Origin: Xenopus tropicalis
Lineage: Eukaryota; Chordata; Amphibia; Anura; Pipidae
Assembly: GCF_000004195.4 (NCBI RefSeq)
Contig: NC_030677.2
Coordinates: 98,422,829 to 98,486,828 of the forward strand
DNA length: 64,000 nucleotides
Reading direction: 5' to 3'
Part shown: positions 1 to 13,785 of the stretch, piece by piece
Layout: each line of letters begins with the position of its first letter
Position numbering within the stretch: the stretch's first letter is position 1
Notes under the pieces: generated by a model
Databases searched by the model: none
What the model was told of the DNA's origin: nothing
Seen by the model: the letters and a program-made list of their open reading frames with translations, nothing else
Translations under genes and position numbers: made by a program

Positions 1-3000
1 TTGATCTCAAATTAAGGTTCAAAAACTCATATGTCTGGTATATATTAATTGCAAAAAACTCGAATGTAAAAATTTGCTATCTAAAAGTTAATAAAGGAAG
101 TAGTCAGGCATAGGAACCAGGTGCTCAAACATCAGCTAAAAACTCACATTCGATTTATTTGAAGTAAATCAGAACCAGCAAGACTGATATAGCGACTTGT
201 TAGTTTGCCCCAAAACAGTGTTTCTGTTGTATATTTATACTTCATGGCTAAGTTTGATAAAGTTTATGTCTTTACTTGTCAATAGGAGGTATGTGTATGC
301 TAGGGCATTCGCAAAGTTACTCAATTAACATACAAGAATTAGAGAGTTAATGTAGTTCTTATGGGCATTTTTTGAAAGATGTGTTGCATCACTTCTTCTA
401 AGAGACAGATCCAGCTGTACTGTCTATTCCCATAGGATCGTCTCCGCTGAATGAAGTCTTTGTTGTCATTATTTTTTGCCTGAATATGAATTAATCAGTG
501 GCAGCAATATACCATTCATTACAACAAGACAATAGTCATATACCTACAAGGATTGACATGCTGATTGCTACCTTTAGGCAGATCATACTATATTTTAGCT
601 TTAGGGAAAACTAAAACACAATTTACAGTATACATAAATGTTTTAATATTTATGTTTGTATTCATAATATGTTCGTTCTATTTTAATAAAGCATAATAAT
701 TCATATTTTTTTATGACTGAGTGGAAATGATCTTCTTTTGAACATGTAACCTCTTTATAAAATGGGTTCTGCAACATCCTGCAAGAGCCCCAGTGTTGGT
801 TGGCTAGGAGCTAAGTGGACTTAGTATTGTTTGCTGTTGGTCAACAATGGCCAGTGAAATTTTTCAGCTAGCATTTATTATTATTGCTGTTTACAATTAA
901 AACAATTCCTCAGCTCTACCTATGACAGCCTGCAAAATAATCTTGTTTTTTCAAATTGTTCTGAGCCTTATGCAGTTGGACAATGGGTATAAAGGTTACA
1001 TACCCCCAGATTGCAGGCAGAAGAAGTTTGTCTGAGTGGGCAAAGTGTGCTAAGGGGGCATATGTTTTAATGCCTGGTCAGAAGCAGGTTTTACAGGGCT
1101 CCCTTGCATCATTTCATATGTTGTGCCTTGCACCTAGCACATCATTTACATTGATGGGTACAACAGATTTCAACACTAACTACTCAGTCAGTGCTCTATA
1201 ATTATTATAAAATAAATATACACTAAGCTCTGCTAATAAAAAGTGGTTGTGCTTCATTTATGGTCTGTAAGTTTTATAATAAAAATGAAATAGCACTTTG
1301 CCTTGGTTGACTGACAATATTTAGTACAGTACTATTTAATATTGGTGATGCGCTTATCACGTCCAAAGAAAAAATGTAAATGCAATATTACAGCTTTCAA
1401 ATGCTGATGTTGATATTGCAGCTTGGGTATTTTTTGTTGGAAAAAAGACCCTCTGCATCAACAATTTATTTTTCTTTCCTTCTCTACAACTCATTGACTA
1501 CAGCAAGGGCTTTATATCTCTAGAGAATGATTTTCAAATGATGGCGAAGAATTTGCCTGCTATGCAACTGTGGCGTCTTCCTAAAGATCCATTTTATCGA
1601 CAGGCTCTTGCACCCACTCAGCCATGTGTGTGACAATAGATTTTTCTGTCCTACTCAACTGGTTCGTATACAAAAGTTCTCAGATTTCCTGCTGGGGACT
1701 GCTTTTGGTCTATGACATAACTCATTGTGTGCAGACAACCCTGAGATTTAATACAGTGTTCTCCACTCATCCTTTTCATGTATGCCTTGCTCTATATGCA
1801 AGACTTCCAGTCAACCTTCTTGAGGAAAATCAATAATACAGTTCTTGAAAGAGCCGTTTATATTCATTTGGGAAAAAAATAATGCACAAAACTATAAATA
1901 AACCTGTGGAGCACCCAGGTTTACCAAATATCTACACAATAAATGCACAATGTTGCTTTATATATGTACTGCGTGTGTGTTGGCATGTGTGCATCTATAT
2001 ATCTATATATAATGTCCAATTTTGGTTGCACACGAAATGCATACAGTATTAGCTGGGTTCCAGCGTAGAACTACACTTCACAACCCCAAGTGACAGCACT
2101 AACAAACGTTGCAGGTGCTCTAGACAGGGTAATGTTGGGAATTTAAATTCACTGCATGCAAGAACCCCAATATATCATAAGTTTCAACCTATCCACACAC
2201 CTATGCTATCTATGTGGACTCAACTCAATAGTGTGGTAGCCTCGGCCCTACATGACCACAGCCTAGGATGTACTACTACTTGCATCCAGTTCACTGGGCA
2301 CAACTGTAGGAACACTAGACATACTGCCAGGTCCACAGAGGTAGTAGCTCCAGGTTTCCCCAGTACAGTATGCACTGATCACAATTCCCAAGACCCTTTA
2401 TGAATTACATATATATATGTGCACACTTGATCTATTTGCACACTCCATTGCATCCATTTTTGAGCAACCTTATTTTGGGTTGCTTTTTATACAGTGGCAT
2501 AACTATAGGCAAAGCAGACTGGCCTGCAGTTGTAGAAACTATAGTACTCAACAACCCACCCTGCTTACAACACATGTTCTTCAGCTGCTCTCCTACCTAA
2601 AAGCTAGTGGGCTTGAGCAGGTGGGGAGCCAAGTATGTGAGTGGGGCAGTCAGCCAGTTATGGGGGACGGGTTTCTTTTGCTGTGCGTGCTGAGCCCCTC
2701 AGCTCATTAGATAGATACTTTTGGTAACTTAGCTAAGAAAATATGTTTAGGTTCTAACACAAAGAACGCTTGTCTCTTAACGTTGATATAATTGTGATCT
2801 CAGTTCAATACAGCTAACCATATCCTACTAATAAAAACCTTTATAAGTTGCCTTAGCTATCATTATTCTAACTCACTTTAAACAATATGCATTTACTGAA
2901 CAGAATGTGTAAATATATCACTAGCTAAAGCCATCTTTACACCTTATTATTCCAGTACTCCACAATCTTCTTTTGAATGGGATCAATACCTAACCATTGT

Positions 3001-3690
3001 TACTGCATGATTAATAGAAATATTTTCACAAAGGGAGTGTCTTGCTTGGCACCTGATTTAGGGACCGAGAATTTCCAGTGGGTTCAATTTATTAGTTACT
3101 GGTTTGAGAATCTGTAGCTTCCTGTGGAATAAAGATAAAGACACACATAACTTGCAATCAAAATCATAATCATACAAATATAGAAGTCATTTCTTTGGGG
3201 CAGGAACCTCTTGTCTTTTAATGTTTAGGATTTCATCTTGGATGTAACTGTATTTTTATTCTTTAATTATATGTACGTATGTATGCATATTTTATTTATT
3301 TAGCACTACTTAACACGCAGTGCTGTACAACAATAAATGAATACAGCAGTGGGTCATTACAATAATAGATAAATAAATAGATAAAAAGTACAAGGATGAA
3401 TACAAATAAAAAAAGCACAGTTGCAAATAAGTTGCGTGTTTTTTGGTTAGATATTTTATAATTGCATTGGTCCTGGTCTGTTTTGTTACTGTAGTGTTTT
3501 CATGTACAATGCTGAAAAATACTGCATATACAAGTAGTGCTATGCAGTACATATAAAAACATACATATAAGTAAACATAAAAGATCTAACTGCAAACATT
3601 TGCTCTTGCAACTAAACTTTATGGATTCAAATCAGTGGCAAAATAATCCTATTGGGTTTATTCATGTTTACATTTGTTTAGTAGGCTAAA
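1..3690. other. non-coding sequence, nothing recognised
   Basis: AT-rich unique-looking DNA. Short open frames are not supported by length, homology or splice context. Minor TA and TATC runs occur near 1997-2010 and 2409-2419. Confidence 0.5.
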
Positions 3691-3710
3691 GTATGGTGGT
3701 TCAAAATATT

Positions 3711-3773
3711 CAAAGATCTCTTATCCAGAAACCCCTATGTCCCAAGCATTCTGGATAACAGATCCAATACCTA
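3711..3773. repeat. internally deleted fragment of palindromic MITE
   Basis: Contains CTTATCCAGAAACCCC and, 30 bases on, GCATTCTGGATAACAGATCC and AATACCT. These are the two ends of the element at 4478-4806 with nearly all the interior missing. Confidence 0.6.
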
Positions 3774-4477
3774 GGAGAGATTTTAAAAGGAGAAGTTGAG
3801 ATAATTTCTAAAGCATTATAGCTAGAAAACAAAAGCTGTGCTAAATTTAAGAGAGCTACCACTTTGCTGCCATTTGTCAGTAACAGAATCGATATGTTCA
3901 GAATAAATTCTCTATGCCAGCACAACTATTGGAATGGGTGCCTGTTTCATTATGACAGCAGTGTACAGAAACAGCTAAGTGCACTGCCCATCTGCCAGTA
4001 ATAAGCATCTAAAAACCTTTTGTTTATACCTAACATTTCCCTTGTACATTATAGTTTAGGTTGGTTGCTGTTTAAATTTAAATGAAAATAGTGCAAAACA
4101 TGTTGTTAAAATTCATACCCACCGAAATAGAGATGTTGTTTTGGCACAAGAGCGTGATCCAGCCCAACATGGGTATGGTTAGGAAATGAAAGAATACTGC
4201 AATATACTTCACTATGAATACTGTATATATAGTGGCATATACATCATAATGTGTTTGAGAGTAGGGACCAAATAGAGGGGGTGTCATTGTAAAGCACCCT
4301 GAAAAATGAATACTAAAATGACTACCAAATTCCATGAATATTTTAAACCCTCAACAACTTTACAGTTTAGCTTTTTGTACTTTTAAATAAAGGTGTTTCA
4401 TGGTTTCTTTATTCTGTATTTGCAAAAGGTGCCTACTCGAAATTTGACATATATATATTAAGAGCAAGGGTAATAAT

Positions 4478-4806
4478 ACAGGTATGGGATCCATTATCCG
4501 GAAACCCGGTATCCAGAAAGCTCCGAATTACAGAAAGCCCGCCTCCCTTAGACTCCATTTTAATCAAATAATTTAGGTTTTAAAACTGATTTCCTTTCTG
4601 TCTGTAGTAATAAAACAGTACCTTGTACTTGATCCCAACTAAGATAGAATTAATCCTTATTGGAGGCAAAACAATACTGTTGTGTTTAATTAATGTTTTA
4701 TTGATTTTTTAGTAGACTTAAGGCATGAAGAGTCAAATTAAGGAAAGACCCCATATCCGGAATGCCCTTGGTCTCGAGCATTCTGGATAATAGGTCCTAT
4801 ACCTGT
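4478..4806. mobile_element. palindromic-terminus MITE (Xenopus type)
   Basis: About 329 bp with inverted ends: the left begins ACAGGTATGGGATCCATTAT and the right ends GGATAATAGGTCCTATACCT then GT. The interior (CAGTACCTTGTACTTGATCC) recurs at 61750-61790. It has no coding capacity. A non-autonomous DNA transposon; superfamily not assigned. Confidence 0.8.
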
Positions 4807-4859
4807 AACATAATTCCACCATATAATATACGTAATAACAGTTAGTACCTGCATACCCA

Positions 4860-5430
4860 TTTTAAACCCCCAGTGAAAGCAATTCTTAATACTATCCCCA
4901 ACAAATTATTCAGTAAAAGAAATAGCACATTATACAGTCAGAGCAACAGGTGATAGAATCCAAAGCTATATAATGAGTGCGGTGAGTAATGCAATAGCAA
5001 GACCGAGCACATAATAAAGTAAAAGCAATTAGGAATGTCATCCCAAGTTTATTATAGAACGAGCGAAATAGAAAATGGCATAACCATACAATGGCAGCAG
5101 CTGGCTAGGCACCCCAAGAACAATGAATGCAGTAAACTGACCTAAGCAATTTAAAAACTTTGAAGAAGTGGGCATAGCAACCCAAAGTAAATTATATTAT
5201 GAGAAGCAGCCCATTATAGAGTGAAAGGCAGTGGATACTGGCAATACAAGCAAATGATACACTGAGAGCATTTACATGACAACACATTATACAATCAGAA
5301 ACAGTGAGACAGGCTCTAAAAGCCCAAGAACATTATATGCAGTGAAAGGCAGTGTGAACTTGTACCCAAGCACATTACACTTTAAAAATCAGTGGCACCC
5401 CTGCAGGCACATTATACAGAAAGAGTAACA
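4860..5430. repeat. degenerate minisatellite, period about 40 bp
   Basis: The phrase (C)ACATTATA followed by CAGTGAAAGGCAGTG-like text recurs: CACATTATA near 4926, CACATAATA near 5008, ACACATTATAC near 5283, ACATTATATGC near 5333, CACATTACAC at 5371 and CACATTATAC at 5408. Spacing is roughly 37-50 bases. CCCAAG is often between copies. Copies are heavily diverged. Confidence 0.55.
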
Positions 5431-5577
5431 CTACAGAAGGAAACTTGGCAGTCTATTGTACACCACAGCTTTCTAAGTATGTAAATCACTTTATGCCAAT
5501 TTAACATCAGATGTAATGGGAAACCATCCATCACAATTCTCGCCATTTTGTCTAAGGGACTGATTTATACATATATA

Positions 5578-5793
5578 TAACAGTAAATATTTGACAAGTG
5601 GCACAACCTGTAAAATTATCACAAGTTTATTGCGAACACATTGTATAAAATATCCAATGTTAAGGACCTTTTTTCAACAGTCATTTCCTTGAGAAAGGTC
5701 CCGTTGAGGACCGAAACGTTGGATTTTTTATGTGTTCGCAATAAACTTGTGATAATTTTACAGGGTGTGCCAGTCGTCAAATATTTACTGTTA
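5578..5793. repeat. long inverted repeat (fold-back element)
   Basis: Left arm (from TAACAGTAAATATTTGAC at 5578) and right arm (GTCAAATATTTACTGTTA ending near 5793) pair almost perfectly over about 65 bp. Both carry CACAAGTTTATTGCGAACAC or its complement. Inner parts pair more weakly. The right half includes GGTCCCGTTGAGGACCGAAA, a small stem followed by GAAACG. Resembles a MITE or a retroelement terminal repeat. Confidence 0.75.
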
Positions 5794-5865
5794 AATAATC
5801 AACTTTGTCTGTGCACCCTGCGAGATATAACATTTTTGCATCAGAGTGCAGACACTGCAAGGACT

Positions 5866-5867
5866 GG

Positions 5868-5900
<33 letters not shown>
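5866..5900. repeat. TA/CA dinucleotide tract
   Basis: Alternating TA changing to CA repeats; a simple microsatellite. Confidence 0.85.
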
Positions 5901-5901
<1 letters not shown>

Positions 5902-8900
5902 GGCATTTGCAGAGATAATTAAAAAGATTACATTTTGATGATCTGCAAGTAAGTCACCAAAGTAAAAGGATAGCAAACATTGTAGAGTATATAACAGAGA
6001 AGGTTTCTAATTTCTTAAAATCAAATTCTCTGAAATCTGAAACTGGAAATATGAAACTGTGATCTCTTTCCAACATATGTCAGCAGGGTAAAGGCAATAG
6101 AATGCAAGCAGGATTGGAAGACTTTATAAATAAAGATTAACGGCACAAAAAAAAAAAACCCATACAAAACAGTAATGAAACATACCATGAAAATGACCAG
6201 GGTGGATCTAAAACTCTTTTACATATTTTTTGGGGCTCTTCTCAGCTACCTGAAACTTAAACAGCAGCTCACCATATGCAGAGTATGGTCTATTGCCAAC
6301 AACACTGTTTAGTGCAAAGTGGACTGAGCTGTTTATTTATTGGAAGGCTGCAGAAATAAACTATGACCATTAACATAAATAGAAGGAACTGCAGTGGGAA
6401 TCCAGTTTAACCACTGAACTTCTGGAAACATCAGTATCAGGGTAGAAAGCTGTAATGATTTGTGAGACAACCAACCAGTATTTCTGTGACTGTGCCAAAC
6501 TGTAGAAACCCAGAGCAAAACACTATTAATTAAATCATGGATCAATACTATTTTATTATTTACAAACAGCTGAGACTGTAGGCTACGCATTAAAAATGAG
6601 AGTTATTAGTTTACTGAAACTCTGCAAGGCTGACAGTGTCACATGTACGGCTGCTTAAATGTTCTGGTAGGCTTTACAGGTCTGTATTAAGTGTATCTGT
6701 ATAAAACAGTGCATCCACACACATGTGCATTCAATTCTGTAAATATTTTCTGCAGTTTTAAATCATTCGGTTTTCATGGAACATGCTGGGTATTTAGTAA
6801 ACTTGTCTAGTTTTAGTAATTTAGTAATAACTGTAAGGTGTAACTATTTAGGGTGTAATCACAGGGGCCCAAGAAAGCAAACAAACTTTCCCATTACAGG
6901 TTTAGGTAAATTTAATTAAAGGTTCAAAAGGTAATGATACATGGAGGTGTTTGGGATGAAGGTAGGGAAAAGGCTTGAGATTAAACTGATAATGATATGG
7001 ATGGGGGAATTAACGGCAGCAAAAGGAAGACCAGGTCCAAATCTTGCAGTGGGACCAATGGGCATTAATTGTGCCACTGTACCAAATTAACAAAAGCAGC
7101 ACACAACTGGGTTACCTTATGTAGCGCTACTTAGAAAACAATGCTCTGCATTTGCATCATAATCATTCCCTTTGCAGGGCTAGCTTTCTTCTCAGCTGCT
7201 CAGAGAGATTTTTTTTTCAGCTGTGAACTTGTTACCATGGTGAAAGGTTTGCAAAAAAATCAATAAATATATTACATTTTTATTAATGCAACCAATCTGC
7301 AGTTTACTGATATCTGCAAATTTTTCCCACATGGCAGCTAATAACAGTGTTATCTTTACACCCAGACCTGAAGCTGATTAGGGGAATCCCAAAGTTGAGA
7401 TTAGAGATTTATTAATCTGATTTAGAAATGCGTGGGGGGAATTAACATTTTAGAGGCTGGTCAGGCTAAAGGTTCTAGGATACAAACATTTGTACTAATT
7501 ACAGTACAAGGTAGATGCAGAGAGCAACCTCCCTCAAGAGATGAAAATCATCTATCTACTTTAACAGCTTATTATTAATGCCAACAATACCTCTATGCCA
7601 GTTGTGGCCTTCATGATATTTAAATGACCCAGTTTCCAATGCGCAGTTATATGTTCCAAATTGCAATTAGTCATTTGTAAAGGGGAACTGACTAATTTGT
7701 GATGTGCAGCATTAAAATTTAGTACACTGGGCTTAATATAATATGATTTATTTCTGATAAAGATACAGGTTTTGTAGAGGAATGCTTATCAATCACATAA
7801 TCGTAACCAGGTGTCTTTCTCTTTTCTGCCTTTATGAACAGTGTGTTCATATAATATATGTCTGAAAATGAGAAATTTCTCTGCAGAAGTGTCTTGGTTG
7901 AGTCTCTGGCAGAAGGAGGGAGGGGACGAGAGAAACACAGAGAGGAGCAAGGAGAATCAATATTGCCTAGGCCTGTCAATTTTATTGATACCCCCTGGAG
8001 AAGCGTTAACTACATGTTTGATATTACTGGCACACTGGTCTGATAATTACGTGTCTTGGGGTTGTTAAGACTTGGCCAGAGATAATGAGATATGGGGAGT
8101 CAGCCGCTCACACAGGGAGGAAGCTGTTATGGAGGCGGAGAGATTTTAGCTTTATTTCTGTGCTAGTATTCATCTTACAGCCTTCTTTATCTTCCACTCA
8201 AGTCACCGGCAGAAGCAGCTCCAGCATTTCCCGGCAAGACTTTATAAAAATGAATGGCTCAAGAGGCCTTCTGAGATGAAGAAGTCTCTACAATTCCCAT
8301 AACTTCCCTTTCAGGTACATCAGAGTACTGGAGATTATCTATGAAAAATAAAGTGATGCTAACATAACAAACCTTTTAAGAGCCATCTACCTGTACTGGG
8401 AATACCCACTAAAAATGCACTGTTCTCCTGAGAGCATCTTGGATGTAGTTACCGAAAAACACTGCGGCTCGTAAATTATGTGCTGTAGAAGCACAGGTCA
8501 AAGTGGTATGGCTTTCTTTAGGTGAAAAGCTTTCCCCACACTTTGTAACCTTCCATAGCAGATTCCAATTCAGCGCAGAAAAGAAAAGCAAGCTGCTGCC
8601 CACTGCCTAAAAAGAAGGCATTTTCCTTGGCAATCCAAAATTAGGTGAGGTATGGGGTGTAGTTCCATATTAAGGAGGAAATGGGTTTTGCATGCCTTTA
8701 AAATGCTGCCTCTTTGTTATCCAACAATTAGTTTGTTTACCAATGGTAAAAATAATATCAACAGGTGTATGAAGTTTTTCATTCAGGTAATGACATACAG
8801 TATCTGGTAATTCTGCATTTAGAACAACGTATCTAAGAGGGTTCTGTGGAAGTTTTTTTCAGGCAGGTGCTAGCTGAGGTGTAAAATGCTGTAATGTTGA

Positions 8901-10465
8901 AAATACATTTTCTCTTTCACATCTGTTATGCATTCTGATAAGGATCCAAATTCGAATAAAAATATTGGTATTGTTTCTTGTTGATATATAAAATATAACA
9001 GCAGTTTACTGTGCATACTTTTGTATATTTATTATTAATTATCTGTTAATGAGTGGGGAAGGTAAGTGGGGAGGATCACTTCACTCTCAATACAGTACGG
9101 CATTGCATGTCTGTGCTTTTTTGGGTGTAGTAGTTTCTACTTGGTACTCTGACAAATTGCAGGGGCTTATGGGAGAGTTACAAGCAAATTTTAGTGTGTG
9201 CCCCTTAGTGCTTATTTACAGCAATAGCAGTTGTTGCTTTCTGCACGAAACACTGGACTGAAACCCGGCACCTGTGGATAAAGCAGAGTCTCCTGCTCCT
9301 ACGTTTGAATAACCCGTAAGTTAGGGGCAGGAGGGACAGTCGCCTGCCTCTTTAGAATGGAGCTCTGCCTAATGCAAGCAGCACTCAATTATATGCACAC
9401 ACCACAGGTCTTTGTGGTCTGAAACATAGTACAGAGGTCTGTGGCTATTGCACAATGCCCTAGGGCCTAGGCAGTGGACAAAGTGTAAAAAAAGGACAAT
9501 TTTAGCCTTCTTTTGCACTTTGCAAAACTGTACTGTATGTTAACATTCATGGAAATGCATGCCCAATGCAAATATTTGGTTTAAGAGTTAAAATTTGCTA
9601 GAAAACATTAGAAAAATGTTGCCTCAATCACCCAATAATAAAAGAACAACAAGGGACTTATGGAAAACATAAACTTATTTTGAAATGTTCTGGGGAGTGG
9701 TTGGGAGCACCCTATTTTATCATCCCGTGTCTGCGGTGCTTCAAATAAAAAATAAGATGCTAACTCATATTCATGTAGTAGATATTATCATGATGAGATA
9801 TTATGTTAAAAACCAATAAATGGATGTGATAACAGGGATGATATTGATGCAAAACTCACAATTGCCTGCATTTAATAAAAAAATTAATACCAATTAACAC
9901 AATTGGCTAGAATGTAATTACATTTTTATCTCTGAAATCATCAAGGCAATACTGCTAGAAAACAATGCATGCCTTTTTACCAAGGATGGGATACCACTTT
10001 ACAGTCATTTCATTTTCAAGATTATGGTGAGTAATATCAAATATGTGAAAATTGAACTTTTATGAATCAAGGTTGCTATCTGCATTTTGGCTTGCATTTT
10101 CATTTCTAGTTTATGTTTATTTCGACCCAAGGATTAATTATATTGCTTTTTGCAACCATATTTTTATCAGGCTTGTAATAGCTAACTCTAGTATAGACAA
10201 TAATTTAAGTGCATATTTTCATTTTAATAGCTGCTAGGAAAAATCTAATGTAGTTATCTTGCACTGCCTAAAACCTGAATACAGAGGCAAAACAACTTTC
10301 TTGTGCTACCTTTAAATTTAACCATAAGGATAGTTTTAAGATGTAGCAAATTCATTGTTTGATAATAAGGTAGTTATACTAAAGTGGGATAATGATCTCA
10401 CCAGAAACCTCTAAATATGCACTTTATTCAATGCACAATAGGTTCTTTGGAAGGGCTGATCCTAT
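5900..10465. other. intronic non-coding sequence, nothing recognised
   Basis: AT-rich DNA without a long ATG-initiated ORF that matches a family, and without a recognised repeat end. The short open frames at 7.7-8.6 kb are not supported as exons. Confidence 0.45.
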
Positions 10466-10580
10466 AGGGGCAGATTTATCAAATGCATAAAAAATCACCC
10501 ACAGTCTTTACATTCCTATGGGATTTTTAGAAGCCTATTTATCAGTGGTTAAAAAACTCACCATTTGATAAATACACCCT
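10466..10580. mobile_element. MITE of the GGGGCAGATTTATC family
   Basis: Begins AGGGGCAGATTTATCAAATG and ends CATTTGATAAATACACCCT. The inverted ends are about 20 bp, with the characteristic TTCCTATGGGATTTTTAGAAG interior also seen at 18.2 kb. Its similar right half seems to continue past 10600 (CCCATAGGAATGAATAAAAC). Confidence 0.7.
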
Positions 10581-11395
10581 AAAAAGCCCATAGGAATGAA
10601 TAAAACTTGCTTTTTTACATATTTAGCTCTAAACTCTAAACATTTTGGTAAATCTGTAGGTGATTTGGAATGGCCAGGAATGGATTCATGGGGAATTTCC
10701 GTGTTTTGCCACTGGAAGACTTTTCCGCGAAATGAATGCAAAAATTTGCCGTTTCACAAATTTTTTGATAGTTTTGTGAATTTTTTTTCAAAGCAAAATG
10801 GTACAGATTCACTTATAACTATAAATCAGCCTTATAATGTCCATTTACATGGAATACCCTTGAGACCAAACCTAAACCAATAGGTTTTAAGCACAGTCAG
10901 GGCAGTATGCTAATTGGATTTGCAAATGCAGCCAATTTTTGCCCTCATTGGTGTTCATCAGTGCAATGTAGGGATTTACTATATGTATAGCCAGGGAAGT
11001 GAATGCACTAGAAAAGCTATTTGGATGAAGTACGACATCCTCATTTGTCGAAACTCCTTATGAATTTCTACTCTTCACTTAGGAAAGCTGCTCATTGCAG
11101 TGTCCACATTGATTAGAATGTCTGCCTATAGTTCCCTGTGGGTATCATGAAAAAAGGAATAATATATATAATAATAAATATATATAATCACAGACAAAGA
11201 GAGGATAAAACTTAAATCGGCTAGAACACTACCCAGTAACTATCCCATCCCAAATTCAGGAAAAGATAAGTTACACAACTTAGTAACCCATTTAAGAGGA
11301 TCATGAATTGTCATAAATAGGGCTTGGGCTGAATATACTTTATGCCTATTAAAAAAATATATACTTTTTTGGGATTTTTTGCAATAAAAAGTAAA

Positions 11396-11609
11396 ATGAA
11401 ACTAAAATAAAGTCACATTCTTTTTCCTGTCCTTATGAGCAAGGACATAACAAATCAGCAGTCCACTGAGAAGCCTCTATGTAATGGGCTGCTTTTTATC
11501 TCACAGCCTGACAGGCTGCAGGGGGGTTATTTATACAGAGGGCTTCTCAGTGGACTGCTGAGTTGTTTTGACCTTGCTCGTAGGGACTAGTTGTAGAATT
11601 TAGTTTCAT
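11396..11609. mobile_element. palindromic MITE
   Basis: Ends ATGAAACTAAAAT and TTTAGTTTCAT are inverted. Inside, CAGCAGTCCACTGAGAAGCC pairs with GGCTTCTCAGTGGACTGCTG. The whole 214 bp can fold into a hairpin. A fragment with AAGCCTCTGTATAATGGGCT lies near 13134. Confidence 0.7.
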
Positions 11610-11614
11610 AAATA

Positions 11615-13590
11615 GATTTTGCACTGTTTTGTGCAAAAAATAACAATAACAATCAGCACCAGCCCTATTCTTTGTTGGAAATGGGAATATACTGTCCCTT
11701 TCAGTGCTTTTCCTTTACTTTGCATTTTCTTTGATACAGGGTGAAGTAATGTTAAATTCAAAGGCAGAGTCAGTTTAGCTGTAACCTGTTGCCATACCAA
11801 TCACAAAAATACTAAAATATATATATATACCCTAGGAGGTGCAGAACTACTTCTGTGATCTAGTCTCTGATGACACTTGAAGTATGAAGTATGAAGTATT
11901 TTGTAATTACTGATTCATTCAACTTATATCTTAAAACTTTAAATAGGCTATGTTGCCTTCCACTGCATCAACTAGATACAAAAAAATAATTAAATAGTTG
12001 ACTTGTTAACTATGGTATTTTCAGTTGTAACTACTATCGAAACTATACTAACGGTGTATAGACTTTATTCATTGTTTGCTGGCTTTCTCAGGCTGACCAA
12101 TCAAATACTATAATAACTAAAATAGTAATGTAATTATAGATGAGAGAGAAAGACTGAACTAACCACATTAGGTTAAACATGTACAGGGGTATTTCTGGCC
12201 CAAGAGCCACCCTGAAGTGGCTGCTGCAATGCCTCCCCTCGCTCCCTGTGTTTTCTTGTGCAGGAGGGGGTCCAGGAGGGGCCACATAACTAGCAATTGT
12301 GCGCTTTGCGCTAGCAGGGCTGAATTTCTGGTTTAAAAGCCAGGAATTTGGCTCTTAAAGCTGCCAGGAACAACTGCATTAGATACTATTTTAATTTGTA
12401 TTTAACCAAGATATGAATGAGAAAACATTATCCTTAGTAGAAATATAGTTTCTATAAAAATCCTACTTGTAGCATCTTGATACTTCTAAGTAAATAATTA
12501 TTTTAAACGTGCAGGCATTTTCCTTCCTATCTCCCTTTCTCTCTAAATTATGAAGTCCAATAATGCATAATATAATGCAGTCCAATAATGTTGGTGTGTC
12601 ATAACTGCACTTTATAGCCATGTTGGTCTGCCAGTGTCCTCCTATGTAGACATTCAAAAGTCATAGAAGAAGCGCCTCCTCCTAGTTCGGTTAAGACTAA
12701 TGGCATTCCAAAATTGTAAGGAACTGCTTACAGGTTACATAAAACAAAGGCGGAGAAAAAGGTAATTGTCTCCCATACAGCCTGTGGTTTCAACCCAGAC
12801 ACAAGCTGTAATTACATGAGCTAGAAAAAGACACGGTAAGAGTACAGTTTCATGATATCTGGTGTAACCTTATCAGCTTAGAGACTATCTAGATGACTAA
12901 AGGCTCATTATAGTGCAGGAGTAATGAATATTCTGTAAATTACATCCTATAAATATTATGCAGTTGTAACTGTGCATCTATTCTGGTGAAATGTTGGACT
13001 GTATATACAGTATAAACTGTTGGGTCTGTATTTGTCAAGGTAAAGTGATGTGGGAAGAGATGGCACTGTATAAATAATGCTAATAAATTAAAATAAGATA
13101 CATGTGATTTTTTTTTCACCTAATTGCAGGGAAAAGCCTCTGTATAATGGGCTGCAAAATATATTGTTCATATATAAAAAAGGATGATAATAAAAGTAAA
13201 TAATAATAATCAGCAGCAGCATAGCACCAATATGCCCTTAATCCACCCTGGCCACACACAGTTATACTCAGTTAAGCACCTCTTCACCAAAATACTGCTC
13301 AGGTTATTACAATGTACTGACAGTCCATTTTGTGGTTGTTGCCAAGGCCTGTCCAAACAAGTTTGGGTTTAATCTAGATATTTACGTGATTGAACCCTTT
13401 GTGAAAAAACTTGAATTTAAAAAAAAAAAAACAACAGAATTTTTTAAGCTTTCTTCTGTGCATACATATACAAAGCATGTTTACAATTTGTTTTTTACCA
13501 TGTCCATCTGGTGGTTTTTCTATGTTGACTGTCAATTATATACTGAACTGACTGTTACCCCTGTAAAAATCTCTTTATAGTGTATGGCCA
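11615..13590. other. intronic non-coding sequence
   Basis: No gene recognised. Only a short fragment related to the 11.4 kb palindromic MITE is visible near 13125-13160. Confidence 0.45.
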
Positions 13591-13596
13591 CCTTTA

Positions 13597-13785
13597 GGGC
13601 TCTGGCACACGGGGAGATTAGTCGCCCGCGACAAATCTCCCTGTTTGCGACTAATCTCCTCGAAATACCATCCCACTGGTGAAAATGTAAATCGCCGGTG
13701 GAATGGCATACGCGCCGCCACGATTTCCCTGAAATCCTCGAAGTTTCCGCTCAAGAGCAACTAATCTCCCCGTGTGCCAGAGCCC
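13597..13785. mobile_element. Harbinger-type MITE with TTA duplication
   Basis: A 189-bp element whose left end GGGCTCTGGCACACGGGGAG is inverted at the right (CTCCCCGTGTGCCAGAGCCC). It is flanked by TTA on both sides (13594-13596 and 13786-13788), the 3-bp duplication usual for PIF/Harbinger. The interior has GATTAGTCGCCCGCGAC and ATCGCCGGTGGAATGGCAT. A related copy runs off the window end at 63810. Confidence 0.88.

Noticed and set aside
5690..5730. Hammerhead ribozyme in the inverted repeat
   Set aside because: A stem followed by GAAAC is present, but the CUGANGA core is not: the bases before the stem read CTTGAGAAA. At most a decayed relative.
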